Origin: UBA2942 sp045127535
Lineage (GTDB): Bacteria; Bacillota; Clostridia; Lachnospirales; Lachnospiraceae
DNA length: 64,000 nt
NCBI GenBank assembly: GCA_045127535.1
Contig: JBGVQN010000009.1
Coordinates: 1 to 64,000 of the forward strand
Direction: 5' to 3'
Shown here: in pieces, positions 24,327 to 32,360 of the stretch
Layout of the letters: the number at the start of each line of letters is the position of its first letter
How positions within the stretch are numbered: position 1 is the first letter of the stretch
The notes under the pieces: generated by a model
The model's input: the letters and a program-made list of their open reading frames with translations, nothing else
The model's database searches: none
Told to the model about the DNA's origin: nothing
Made by a program: the position numbers and the translations under genes

Positions 24327-26591
24327 GTGCAGCAGTTGAGGGAAGATGAGTTTATTGAACTGGATTTTGGAGAGGATGAGCCAGAGTCTGAGGAGACATC
24401 AGGTTCAGACAAGCAAAGCAAACCCACAGAAAATGGCAGATTTTTTGTGTCCTATCCGTTTAAAAAGTCAGAAGAAAATGTACCTGCAGAAGAAGCATGG
24501 GATGCCCATATGGAAGAAAATGACATGGATACACAGTCAGACGGAGATGTGACTGAGGAAGGGATTCCGTTAGACGGGGATATGACTGAGGAAGGGATTC
24601 CGTTAGACGGGGATATGACTGAGGAAGGGATTCCATTAGACGGAGATGTGACTGAGGAAGGGATTCTATTAGACGGGGATATGACTGAGGAAGGGATTCC
24701 GTTAGACGGGGATATGACTGAGGAAGAGACTCTGGCAGAAGGGGATGTGGCAGAGGATAGGATTTGGTCAGAGGAAGATATGGAGCTGGAATCTTTTCCA
24801 GAAGGAGAGACAGAGGATATACAGGAGCCGGCTGATGAGGGCGGTACAGCTGGAGAAGTATCAGAAGATATGCCGGAAGATCCTGTTTCAGAGGAAGAAC
24901 TCATAAATGAAGAGAGTTTCATAGATGGGATAACAGAAATGTCAGACCCGGAACAGATAGAAGATTTTTATGATGTGGTACGGGAGGTTCCCATGCCAGG
25001 CGCAGAAGATTTGCCGGAGCATGGCAACGGCGGTGTTTATGGCGCAGTGAATGAATTTTCTACAGAAGAAGGGTTGTCAGCGATCCCGAAGGATCTGGAA
25101 AAAATTGTATGGTATTTAACTCTGCCCTTTATCAGCGGAGTGCTGCTGATACCTGTGGTTGGCATCATTGCAGCAGGTGTCCTTCTTTATTATCGTTATA
25201 AAAAATATGGTCATGAGTCTCAGGTAAAAGATTTGACTACAGTATATATTTTACTGGTTGTATGTCTGCTGATTGGATTTCTGGCAGTTTATTGTCTTAC
25301 ACAGGCATTTCAGAGTGCAGGAAGCCATGTGAAAGAAACGGTATCCGGGCAGGCAGAGAGAGAAGCAGCAGAGTCTCTGGCCAGAAAAGAAGCAGAGGAA
25401 AGAGAACGGGAAGAACAGGAGGCATGGCTGCGTACCAGTGCTCAGGCTGATATAGGATTGGAGGAAATTCAAATATCAGGGAGTGAATCTGTACAGGAAT
25501 CAGGAGAAGAACCTGATGGTACACTTGAAGCAGAGGCTTCCGGTGAAAATACAGAAAGTGCAGAAGAAACGGAAGGATTTTTAGACTCCTTTTTGAATAG
25601 TCTTACAGGTAATACAGAAGAGAAGGATCAGGAATATCTGGATCGTGTAGCAGCTGATATGCAGGAACTGTCCATTTCCGGAGACAGCTGTGCCCAGTAT
25701 TCCCTGACTCGCCTTGCGTCTCCCCTGACATTATTTACAGCAGCATATGATGATTGTTTCTTTGGAGAGAGGCAGGCATTGATTTCTTTTATGTCTTCCT
25801 ATCATGGAATACAGCTGGATAACCAGATCTTCTATCTGAAAACCAGTTTCCTGGATATGTTTAATGGTGTAGTACACTGGGAAGCAACCCTTGACAATAC
25901 CATGTACCGCTATGTGGGAACTGTAGCAAATGGTGCTCCACAGGGCATGGGCGTGGTATTGGTTGCCAGCAGTGTCAATTCCAATACATATATTCCACTG
26001 TATGCAGGTACTTTTGTAAATGGTACTATGGAAGGCTATGGTATGGAATTTAAGGAAAACAGCGGATTTTTTGGGATTGTATATGAAGGATATTTTTCCG
26101 GAGGCAAATACTCGGGCCGGGGTACTGCTTATGAAATCCCTTCTTCTGTCAATTACCAGAACCGGCTGTCTATGCAGGATATGGCCGGAAATCAGTATAC
26201 CTCTGAAGAAATCAGCTATATATTAAATGAATATTCTGCCCGTTATACCAATGCTATGAATGCTTACCAGAGTGAAGACACCTTGTATGCATATCTGGAT
26301 GCTCCTATAGTGATACCGGTGATTACAGAGCGGGGACGGTATGAGAAAGGAAAATTAAACGGATATTGTATTTGCTATGGCAATTTTGGAATCAGGGAGT
26401 ATGCTGGTATTTTGAAAAATGGGGTACGTTCTGGTGTTGGAATTTCTTATTATGATGATGGCAGTATGGCATATAATGGGGAATGGAAGAACAATAATTA
26501 CCATGGTACAGGTACACTATATAATGCAGACGGAAGTGTCTGGTATGAAGGCGAGTTTGCCAACGGTGATATTAAGCCGGTAGAACAGTAA
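24327..26591 (+). CDS. acidic, repeat-containing membrane protein with MORN repeats
   Basis: A 754-aa protein. Residues 1-250 are strongly acidic and include six 11-residue tandem repeats (DGDMTEEGIPL). Two membrane segments follow (LPFISGVLLIPVVGIIAAGV and VYILLVVCLLIGFLAVYCLT), then a charged linker (about 340-430). The C-terminus has MORN-like repeats (YVGTVANGAPQGMG, YAGTFVNGTMEGYG, YEGYFSGGKYSGRG, YNGEWKNNNYHGTG, YEGEFANGDIKP). MORN repeats often bind membranes or proteins; the function here is unknown. The start is taken as GTG 24327 after AGGG-rich sequence; TTG 24336 is an alternative. The N-terminus lacks a signal peptide. Confidence 0.8.
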   Translation: MQQLREDEFIELDFGEDEPESEETSGSDKQSKPTENGRFFVSYPFKKSEENVPAEEAWDAHMEENDMDTQSDGDVTEEGIPLDGDMTEEGIPLDGDMTEEGIPLDGDVTEEGILLDGDMTEEGIPLDGDMTEEETLAEGDVAEDRIWSEEDMELESFPEGETEDIQEPADEGGTAGEVSEDMPEDPVSEEELINEESFIDGITEMSDPEQIEDFYDVVREVPMPGAEDLPEHGNGGVYGAVNEFSTEEGLSAIPKDLEKIVWYLTLPFISGVLLIPVVGIIAAGVLLYYRYKKYGHESQVKDLTTVYILLVVCLLIGFLAVYCLTQAFQSAGSHVKETVSGQAEREAAESLARKEAEEREREEQEAWLRTSAQADIGLEEIQISGSESVQESGEEPDGTLEAEASGENTESAEETEGFLDSFLNSLTGNTEEKDQEYLDRVAADMQELSISGDSCAQYSLTRLASPLTLFTAAYDDCFFGERQALISFMSSYHGIQLDNQIFYLKTSFLDMFNGVVHWEATLDNTMYRYVGTVANGAPQGMGVVLVASSVNSNTYIPLYAGTFVNGTMEGYGMEFKENSGFFGIVYEGYFSGGKYSGRGTAYEIPSSVNYQNRLSMQDMAGNQYTSEEISYILNEYSARYTNAMNAYQSEDTLYAYLDAPIVIPVITERGRYEKGKLNGYCICYGNFGIREYAGILKNGVRSGVGISYYDDGSMAYNGEWKNNNYHGTGTLYNADGSVWYEGEFANGDIKPVEQ
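24540..24737 (+). repeat. 33-bp in-frame tandem repeat, six units
   Basis: Units of 33 bp (GACGGGGATATGACTGAGGA plus 13 more) encode DGDMTEEGIPL. Several units are identical at the DNA level and the last is diverged (DGDMTEEETLA), so copy number is likely unstable. Confidence 0.95.
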
Positions 26592-26607
26592 AATATTTGG
26601 AGGAAGA

Positions 26608-26700
26608 ATGGGAAATCCCCAGGTAGCCATCTGTCCGGTATGCGGAGAAGTATCCATTTATGTTGCAGATGTATCTAAATTAAATCAGTCTGAAAAATAA
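26608..26700 (+). CDS. 30-aa peptide with a CPVCGE knuckle
   Basis: GGAGGAAG lies 4 nt before the ATG. The product MGNPQVAICPVCGEVSIYVA continues for ten more residues to DVSKLNQSEK. One CxxC could hold half a zinc site. It follows the MORN protein by 16 nt and may be cotranscribed. It could be the remnant of a rubredoxin or zinc-ribbon gene. Confidence 0.4.
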   Translation: MGNPQVAICPVCGEVSIYVADVSKLNQSEK

Positions 26701-26836
26701 ATAAAGCGGTAGTGATAAAAAAGATATTTTGTAAGAAAGCAATGTATTTTCCTTTTTTCCTGAAAAATGGTTGAAAAACCTTGTGAAACAGGGTAAAATG
26801 AACAAAAAATTATTCTCAGGAAAGAGGAAAAAGTTT

Positions 26837-27847
26837 ATGTCAACATTTCATTTACCTCAGGATTATAAGTCAGAGTTAAATCTCTACGAGACCCAGATTG
26901 CCATTAAGACTGTAAAGGACATTTTTCAGTCACTGCTTGCAGAGCGTTTACATCTGCTGCGTGTATCTGCACCGCTGTTTGTAACCTCTGAATCAGGTCT
27001 GAATGACAACTTAAACGGTGTGGAGCGTCCGGTATCTTTTGATATCAAGAGCCTGGACGGCAAGGAAGCTGAAATCGTACATTCTCTTGCAAAGTGGAAG
27101 CGTTATGCATTAAAGAAATACGGCTTTTCCGTTGGCGAAGGTCTGTATACAGATATGAATGCCATCCGTCGTGATGAAGATATGGATAATATTCATTCTG
27201 TGTATGTAGACCAGTGGGACTGGGAAATGATCATCAATAAAGAGGACCGAAATGTAGAGACATTTCAGGACACTGTCCGCACGATCTACAAGGTATTGCG
27301 CAAGACAGAAAAGTACATGGCCATTCGTTATGATTACATTGAGGAGATCCTTCCTCATGACATTTATTTCATTACCACAGCAGAGTTAGAGCAGATGTAT
27401 CCTGACTGCACACCAAAGGAGCGTGAATACCGCATTGCTAAGGAAAAGGGCGCTGTCTGCCTGATGCAGATCGGTGATAAGCTGGCAAATGGTGAGCCTC
27501 ACGACGGCAGAGCCCCAGACTATGATGACTGGGCGCTGAACGGTGATATTATCGTATATTATCCTGTACTGGACATTGCATTAGAGCTTTCCAGCATGGG
27601 TATCCGTGTAGACAAGGAATCTCTGGCTTCCCAGTTAGAAAAAGCAGGCTGCCCGGAAAGAGCAGAGCTGCCATTCCATAAGGCAGTTATGGAGGAAGAA
27701 GTACCATTTACCATCGGCGGTGGCATCGGACAGTCCCGTATCTGTATGTTCTTACTGCGTAAGGCACACATTGGTGAAGTACAGTGTTCCCTCTGGCCAG
27801 AGGATGTCATGAAAGAAGCAGAGGAAAATGGATTACAGCTGCTGTAA
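26837..27847 (+). CDS. asnA: aspartate-ammonia ligase (AsnA)
   Basis: ATP-dependent asparagine synthesis from aspartate and ammonia; a class II aminoacyl-tRNA-synthetase-like fold. The 336-aa length is normal. Landmarks are FHLPQDYKSELNLYETQIAI at the start, VTSESGLNDNLNGVERPVSF, YVDQWDWEMII and the C-terminal FTIGGGIGQSRICMFLLRKA. ATG 26837 matches the family start; the frame is open to 26771, but that would add an unusual extension. No T-box was recognised in the short upstream gap. Confidence 0.96.
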   Translation: MSTFHLPQDYKSELNLYETQIAIKTVKDIFQSLLAERLHLLRVSAPLFVTSESGLNDNLNGVERPVSFDIKSLDGKEAEIVHSLAKWKRYALKKYGFSVGEGLYTDMNAIRRDEDMDNIHSVYVDQWDWEMIINKEDRNVETFQDTVRTIYKVLRKTEKYMAIRYDYIEEILPHDIYFITTAELEQMYPDCTPKEREYRIAKEKGAVCLMQIGDKLANGEPHDGRAPDYDDWALNGDIIVYYPVLDIALELSSMGIRVDKESLASQLEKAGCPERAELPFHKAVMEEEVPFTIGGGIGQSRICMFLLRKAHIGEVQCSLWPEDVMKEAEENGLQLL

Positions 27848-27908
27848 TTTTCTGCAGTTCAAACAGATGGTATTGCATGTAGGACAGCGGTCTTACAGTG
27901 CATAACGG

Positions 27909-27947
27909 AAAGGTCTTCTATGAGTATGAAATCATAGGAGGCCTTTT
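27909..27947 (+). terminator. intrinsic terminator after asnA
   Basis: Stem AAAGGTCTTCTATGA / TCATAGGAGGCCTTT with two mismatches, an 8-nt loop and a short TTTT tail. Confidence 0.7.
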
Positions 27948-27983
27948 GCAATAAGAAGAAATGCAGCGGAAGCAAAGGAGCGT

Positions 27984-28538
27984 ATGATGAAACTGGTGTT
28001 TTTGATTGGGGATTTGGCGGTTGGTAAGATGACAGTGGGACAGGAGCTGATGAAGCTGACAGGGCTGAGGCTGTTTCACAATCACATGACCATAGAGACG
28101 GTCATAGAGATCTTTGGCTATTATGATGGTGCTGTGGTTGCCCGTCTGCGTGAGACGATTTTTGAGGAGTTTGCCAAAAGTGAGAATCAGGGCATGATCT
28201 TTACATTTGCCTGGGCCTTTGATCAACAGTCTGATTGGGACTATGTGCAGCATGTGACAGATCTGTTTGAGGCACAGGGAGCAGAGGTATATTATATAGA
28301 GCTGGTGGCATCACAGGAGATCCGTTTACAGAGAAATGTCACAGAAAACCGTTTGAAAAACAAACCCTCAAAAAGAGACCTGGAGTTTGCCAGAAATGAT
28401 TTGCTCCGTACAGATGAGCAATGCCGGATGGTAAGCAACCCAGGTGAGATACCATATGAACATTATATAAAGATCGACAATTCTGAACTGGCCCCGGAAA
28501 CAGCAGCCAAAATGATTCAGGAGCAGTTTGGACTGTAG
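27984..28538 (+). CDS. P-loop nucleotide/small-molecule kinase-like protein
   Basis: A 184-aa soluble protein with a Walker A-like GDLAVGKMTVG near the N-terminus (GxxxxGKMT). FTFAWAFDQQSDWDYV and the basic lid ENRLKNKPSKRDLEF follow. The layout resembles shikimate or adenylate kinase-like AAA proteins found in Firmicutes, but I cannot name a substrate. Two ATGs (27984 and 27987) follow AAAGGAG. Confidence 0.7.
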   Translation: MMKLVFLIGDLAVGKMTVGQELMKLTGLRLFHNHMTIETVIEIFGYYDGAVVARLRETIFEEFAKSENQGMIFTFAWAFDQQSDWDYVQHVTDLFEAQGAEVYYIELVASQEIRLQRNVTENRLKNKPSKRDLEFARNDLLRTDEQCRMVSNPGEIPYEHYIKIDNSELAPETAAKMIQEQFGL

Positions 28539-28685
28539 TATACAAATGTGTGTATATCATTGGAAAAGCTTTTGGTTCTTTAAAGATTTTTTTGAAAAAG
28601 CACTTAAAAACTACTCAGATAACGTTACTGAATTTCATGACAATCATAGCAATGTAGACAAGTGATGCAAGATGGGGGTGATGAC

Positions 28686-29882
28686 ATGAATAAAAATAAA
28701 TTCTTACTGATTTCGGCTATAGCAATCAATAATATTGGTGATATTATTTTTGACGTATTTATTGCCTGGGAATTAAGCTCTTCTACAGGCAAGTTTATGA
28801 ATGCAGTCTATATCATTGGAACCTCTGTAGCATTTCGGGCGATTCTTTCATTTTTTATTGGTTCTATCGTTGATAAACATTCAAAGAAAAAAATGATGAT
28901 AATTTCACATGTTTCTTCTATGATCATTATTGGTCTTTTTGGGATGTTTTGGGGATTAGTGAAACAATGTATCGTAATAGGTCTGATTTTTGTTTTATTA
29001 AATGATATTAACAACGAGTTGTTTACTAGAAGTTATATTTCAATGACTGCGGATATGTTTGATGAAAATCAGTATATTAAGTTTCAGAGTTATTCTAACA
29101 TTGTTATAAGAATGATCAGCGTTGGTGGGGCTGCATTGGCGGGAACTTTAATCGATCATGTTTCAGACCAGATTTTTGTGATTGATATTTTTACATATTT
29201 TATTTCTTTATTGCTTATCATGCAAGTAATTTATCATGAGCATGTAATGAGCAATGCATCGTCTTCTGGTATTTTGAAGACTGTTGTTTCGGACATAAAA
29301 TATACATTCATGACCATTTTGCATTCTTCGTACTTACTGGCATTTATTGTTTTGATGTTTATACTGAATCTGGCTTATGGATATATTCCACAAATTCTGC
29401 CTGTATTCAAAGCAAGTATGACGGCGTCCGCTACTCTCTTGGGTGCGCTTAAATCATCAATGACAATTGGGGAGATAGCTGGATTGGCTTTGGTAAGCAA
29501 AATGTCCAAATATGTAAGCGCAACATTCAAAGTCAGTATGTTGTCAAATATCTTTATGATTGGAGCGATCTATTTTACAAAAAATCCATATTTATTGGTC
29601 ACTTTTTTTGCATTGTATGGTTTTTCGGATTCATTAACACAACCATTATTTGGCTATACTGTTTCAACTTTGGATCATGCGAACAGAGGTAAGTTGCTGG
29701 GGGGAATCGACGCAATCATCATGTTTTCTCCGAGCATCGGTATATATGCACTTTCTGCTATATCAACTTATAGTGAGTTTGTTGGTGGTATCGTTGTATC
29801 CGCTATTTTCTTGGTTGGATTTTTGATAGTATCATTGAATCAAAATATGCAGCATATTGTATTGGAGCCTAAAAAACAGTAA
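28686..29882 (+). CDS. major facilitator superfamily transporter
   Basis: A membrane protein of 398 aa with about twelve hydrophobic segments. The loop GSIVDKHSKKKMMI after segment 2 is the MFS G-x-x-x-D-x-x-x-x-K/R signature. Base composition is clearly more AT-rich than asnA or the housekeeping genes, which suggests recent acquisition. Substrate unknown; drug or macrolide-like efflux is possible. ATG 28686 follows GGGGGTGA. Confidence 0.88.
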   Translation: MNKNKFLLISAIAINNIGDIIFDVFIAWELSSSTGKFMNAVYIIGTSVAFRAILSFFIGSIVDKHSKKKMMIISHVSSMIIIGLFGMFWGLVKQCIVIGLIFVLLNDINNELFTRSYISMTADMFDENQYIKFQSYSNIVIRMISVGGAALAGTLIDHVSDQIFVIDIFTYFISLLLIMQVIYHEHVMSNASSSGILKTVVSDIKYTFMTILHSSYLLAFIVLMFILNLAYGYIPQILPVFKASMTASATLLGALKSSMTIGEIAGLALVSKMSKYVSATFKVSMLSNIFMIGAIYFTKNPYLLVTFFALYGFSDSLTQPLFGYTVSTLDHANRGKLLGGIDAIIMFSPSIGIYALSAISTYSEFVGGIVVSAIFLVGFLIVSLNQNMQHIVLEPKKQ

Positions 29883-29986
29883 ACTATAAAGAAAAAGATA
29901 ATGATGCAATATAGTATTGATTCTATATTTTAGACGAAATAGCTTATGAATTAGGAACATTTACAGGGGGCATCGTAAGGTGAAGG

Positions 29987-30292
29987 ATGATGGATAGTAA
30001 GCTGATATTGATTAGAGGAAATTCCGGCAGTGGAAAATCTACTTTGGCCAAAGCACTGCAGCATGAGCTTGACAGTGGAACCTTGCTGATCCCCCAGGAT
30101 GTAGTGCGCAGAGAAATGTTGTGGGTAGGAGATCAAAAAGGTACCAAGCCAAACTGCAATGAATTTGGAGAGGAAGCCATGAAAGGCTGGTGGAGGGAGA
30201 AAGATCTGATCGGATTGATCCCGGAAAAAATGATCAGCAGGGATATGAGTCTGGAAGCTACGGTAGAAACGATCCTGGCAGAAGTCCGGTAG
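29987..30292 (+). pseudogene. P-loop kinase gene with in-frame internal deletion
   Basis: 101 aa. The first half (LILIRGNSGSGKSTLAKALQ ... TLLIPQDVVRREMLWV) is the P-loop start of a small kinase family usually about 170-180 aa long. The second half (NEFGEEAMKGWWREKDLIGL ... EKMISRDMSLEATVETIL) is that family's C-terminus. The middle, including the segment that normally carries the acidic catalytic residues, is missing at the VGDQKGT/KPNCNEF junction. Likely nonfunctional. Frame and Shine-Dalgarno are intact. Confidence 0.65.
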
Positions 30293-30470
30293 CTATATAA
30301 AATCTAAAAAACAAATTGAAAGCGTAATAGAGGAAAAATTTGTGGATATGAAAAAAAGAATATTTATCAAAATAAAGTGGAAAAGGGCTTTAATGTAACA
30401 GATATCAATCAGGAATTTTGCCTGCTTTATGGTGAAGTTGCTTAGAGGGCGGAGGAATCCACCCCCTTTT

Positions 30471-31814
30471 CTAGTTGTTATTTTGCATAGATAAGGCAAT
30501 GCCAATGAGTCGGTCTGTATGGTCAGCCATAAACAAGGGGATATTCAGTACATCGTTGTCCAGTCTTAAATTATCCAAAGAAAATCGTACCCGCAATTTT
30601 ACCTTGTCAGGGAACAGCTCTTTGAATTTTTTTAAGCTTCGGCTTGTGGTATTGGTTTCTGCCTTGACTTCAATGGGAATCAATTCATTTTCACGCTGAA
30701 TCAGGAAATCCACTTCGTAAGGGGGATTGTTTTGAGACCAGTATCTGGGCAGGACTTCAAATTGTGTGATCAGTGTTTGGAGCACATAGTTTTCTGTCAG
30801 GGCCCCTTTAAATTCCGTAAACAGCCGATTGCCTTCCCCAAAAGCAGTTGGAGCCAGTTGTGCCAGCCGGCGCAGTAATCCCACATCCACCAGATAGATT
30901 TTAAAGGCAGAGAGGTCATCATATGCAACAATGGGAAGTCCAGGTGCGCTGCTGCGGAAAATTTTGTGAACCAATCGGGCATCTGTCAGCCACTGGAGCG
31001 CATTTTCATATTCTCTTGCCCGCGCACCTTCCTTTACAACTTTGTAGAGGAACTTTTTGTTTTCTCTTGCAAGCTGGGAGGGAATGGATTTCCATATCAT
31101 GGATAGTTTGGGGAATTCTGTAACATCTGGATGTTTACCAAAGTCACGTTCATAGGCGCCAATAATATGAGACAGAACTTCCTGCATTGCAGGCACGCTG
31201 CGTGCTTCTGTCCACATCAGCACAGACTCTGGCATGCCGCCAGTGATATAATATATTTTCAGCTTTTCATATAGTGGGTTGAAGAATGCTTCCGGAATTG
31301 GCTCTAGGCTATCCACAGTATCCAGATAGTTTGCCAGATTTGCGTCTCCGTTGGCAAGCAGGAATTCTGTAAAAGTCATAGGGTCAATTTGCATGAAATT
31401 GACTTTGCCTACCGGAAAGGAGGAGGGCTTTGCCAGTGCAATGCCTAATAGAGAACCGGCACAGGCAATATGATACTCAGGAGCATTTTCACAGAAATAC
31501 TTCATGGAGTTAATGACTTTAGGGCAGTCCTGTACTTCGTCAAAAATAATCAGAGTTTTTTCGGGAAGTATTGTTTGCCCGCTTACCAGTATCAAATTTT
31601 GGAGAATGCGCTCCACATCCTTTGTAGTTTCAAAAAATTGTCTGTATTCTTCGTGTTCATCAAAGTTGAAATAGGCGGTATTTTCATAATATTGTCGCCC
31701 GAATTCCTTTAGAATCCAAGTCTTTCCCACCTGTCGGACTCCTTTTAAAATCAAGGGTTTGCGATAGGGCGAGTTCTTCCATTCTAACAGTTTTTTGATT
31801 ATCAGACGTTCCAA
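30471..31814 (-). CDS. AAA ATPase with DUF4143 C-terminus
   Basis: A 447-aa P-loop ATPase of the AAA_14/DUF4143 family: Walker A LKGVRQVGKTWIL, Walker B TLIIFDEVQDCPK, sensor region HIACAGSLLGIAL, and a C-terminal nuclease-like DUF4143 part with EVDFLIQRENELIPIEVKAE (quoted in part: EVDFLIQ and IPIEVKAE), the D-x-n-E-V-K pattern. The role is unknown; such genes are common, often horizontally moved, and sometimes linked to defence. The start is TTG 31814 with GAGGTGA 7 nt upstream, giving MERLIIKKLLEWK; the longer open frame to 31859 lacks a ribosome site and runs into the structured element. Confidence 0.85.
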   Translation of the reverse strand: MERLIIKKLLEWKNSPYRKPLILKGVRQVGKTWILKEFGRQYYENTAYFNFDEHEEYRQFFETTKDVERILQNLILVSGQTILPEKTLIIFDEVQDCPKVINSMKYFCENAPEYHIACAGSLLGIALAKPSSFPVGKVNFMQIDPMTFTEFLLANGDANLANYLDTVDSLEPIPEAFFNPLYEKLKIYYITGGMPESVLMWTEARSVPAMQEVLSHIIGAYERDFGKHPDVTEFPKLSMIWKSIPSQLARENKKFLYKVVKEGARAREYENALQWLTDARLVHKIFRSSAPGLPIVAYDDLSAFKIYLVDVGLLRRLAQLAPTAFGEGNRLFTEFKGALTENYVLQTLITQFEVLPRYWSQNNPPYEVDFLIQRENELIPIEVKAETNTTSRSLKKFKELFPDKVKLRVRFSLDNLRLDNDVLNIPLFMADHTDRLIGIALSMQNNN

Positions 31815-31848
31815 AAAATCACCTCTCACGTTTTTGTTGATGCAGCAA

Positions 31849-31949
31849 TAGCCAAACACATTACCGGAGCCCTTAAGAGCCTGCTAAGAAAACATGTTCT
31901 GACAGACACGTCACAAAGCTGATATGAAATACAGTTTCGCAATTACCTA
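31849..31949 (-). repeat. degenerate structured element (copy K, minus orientation)
   Basis: Read on the minus strand it starts near TAGGTAATTGCGAAACTGTA, keeps CAGCTTTGTGACGTGTCTGT, loses most of the core (only GCAGGCTCTTAAG remains) and ends CCGGTAATGTGTTTGGC. It is sense to and just upstream (about 28-34 nt) of the DUF4143 ATPase start. Confidence 0.75.
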
Positions 31950-31981
31950 TTGTATTGATTATATCATGTGAACAGGTAAAA

Positions 31982-32157
31982 ATCAAACGCTCTCACATAA
32001 TTCTTAATAAAAATGTGACTGCAATCACATTTTTATTAAAAATTGTGTGATTACAATCACATTTTTATTGATAATTACGTGAATGTAATCATATTTTTAA
32101 TGATAATTATGTGGATGCGGTCACATTTTTATTGATGAAGATGTGCTGATATGATTT
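31982..32157. repeat. array of 16-bp palindromes phased at 32 bp
   Basis: Four direct units with TGTGA-N6-TCACA-like palindromes at 32014-32029 (TGTGACTGCAATCACA), 32046-32061 (TGTGATTACAATCACA), 32078-32093 (CGTGAATGTAATCATA) and 32110-32125 (TGTGGATGCGGTCACA). Starts are exactly 32 bp apart. Half sites occur in phase on both sides (TCACA at 31993-31997; TGTGC at 32142-32146). The AT-rich linkers (TTTTTATTGATAATTA) are also repeated. It lies upstream of the minus-strand ATPase gene. Operator array or iteron-like remnant; function not known. Confidence 0.9.
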
Positions 32158-32291
32158 GTTTTAAAACAACGGTTTGAAAAAGTTTATACGTGTAAAGCGT
32201 ATTTATGTATCAAGTTCCATGTGCCAAATTTCAATCGATATGTGCATGAGCGAATGCTGGAGGTTCGTCAGAAGGATGTTCTTTTGGCGTA

Positions 32292-32333
32292 CAAAATCAG
32301 GAGGCAGGACACATAGGTGTATCCTGCCTCCTG
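32292..32333 (-). terminator. intrinsic terminator of the PEP mutase gene
   Basis: Stem CAGGAGGCAGGA / TCCTGCCTCCTG; on the minus strand it is followed by ATTTTG. It lies 28 nt after the minus-strand stop at 32361. The 32160-32290 stretch has only a short open frame (PNFNRYVHERMLEVRQKD) that may be a gene remnant. Confidence 0.75.
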
Positions 32334-32360
32334 TAATCATAGTATGATTTTATGAACGTA

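Noticed and set aside
31982..32157. CRISPR array
   Set aside because: The 32-bp units are contiguous direct repeats without unique spacers and no cas genes are present.
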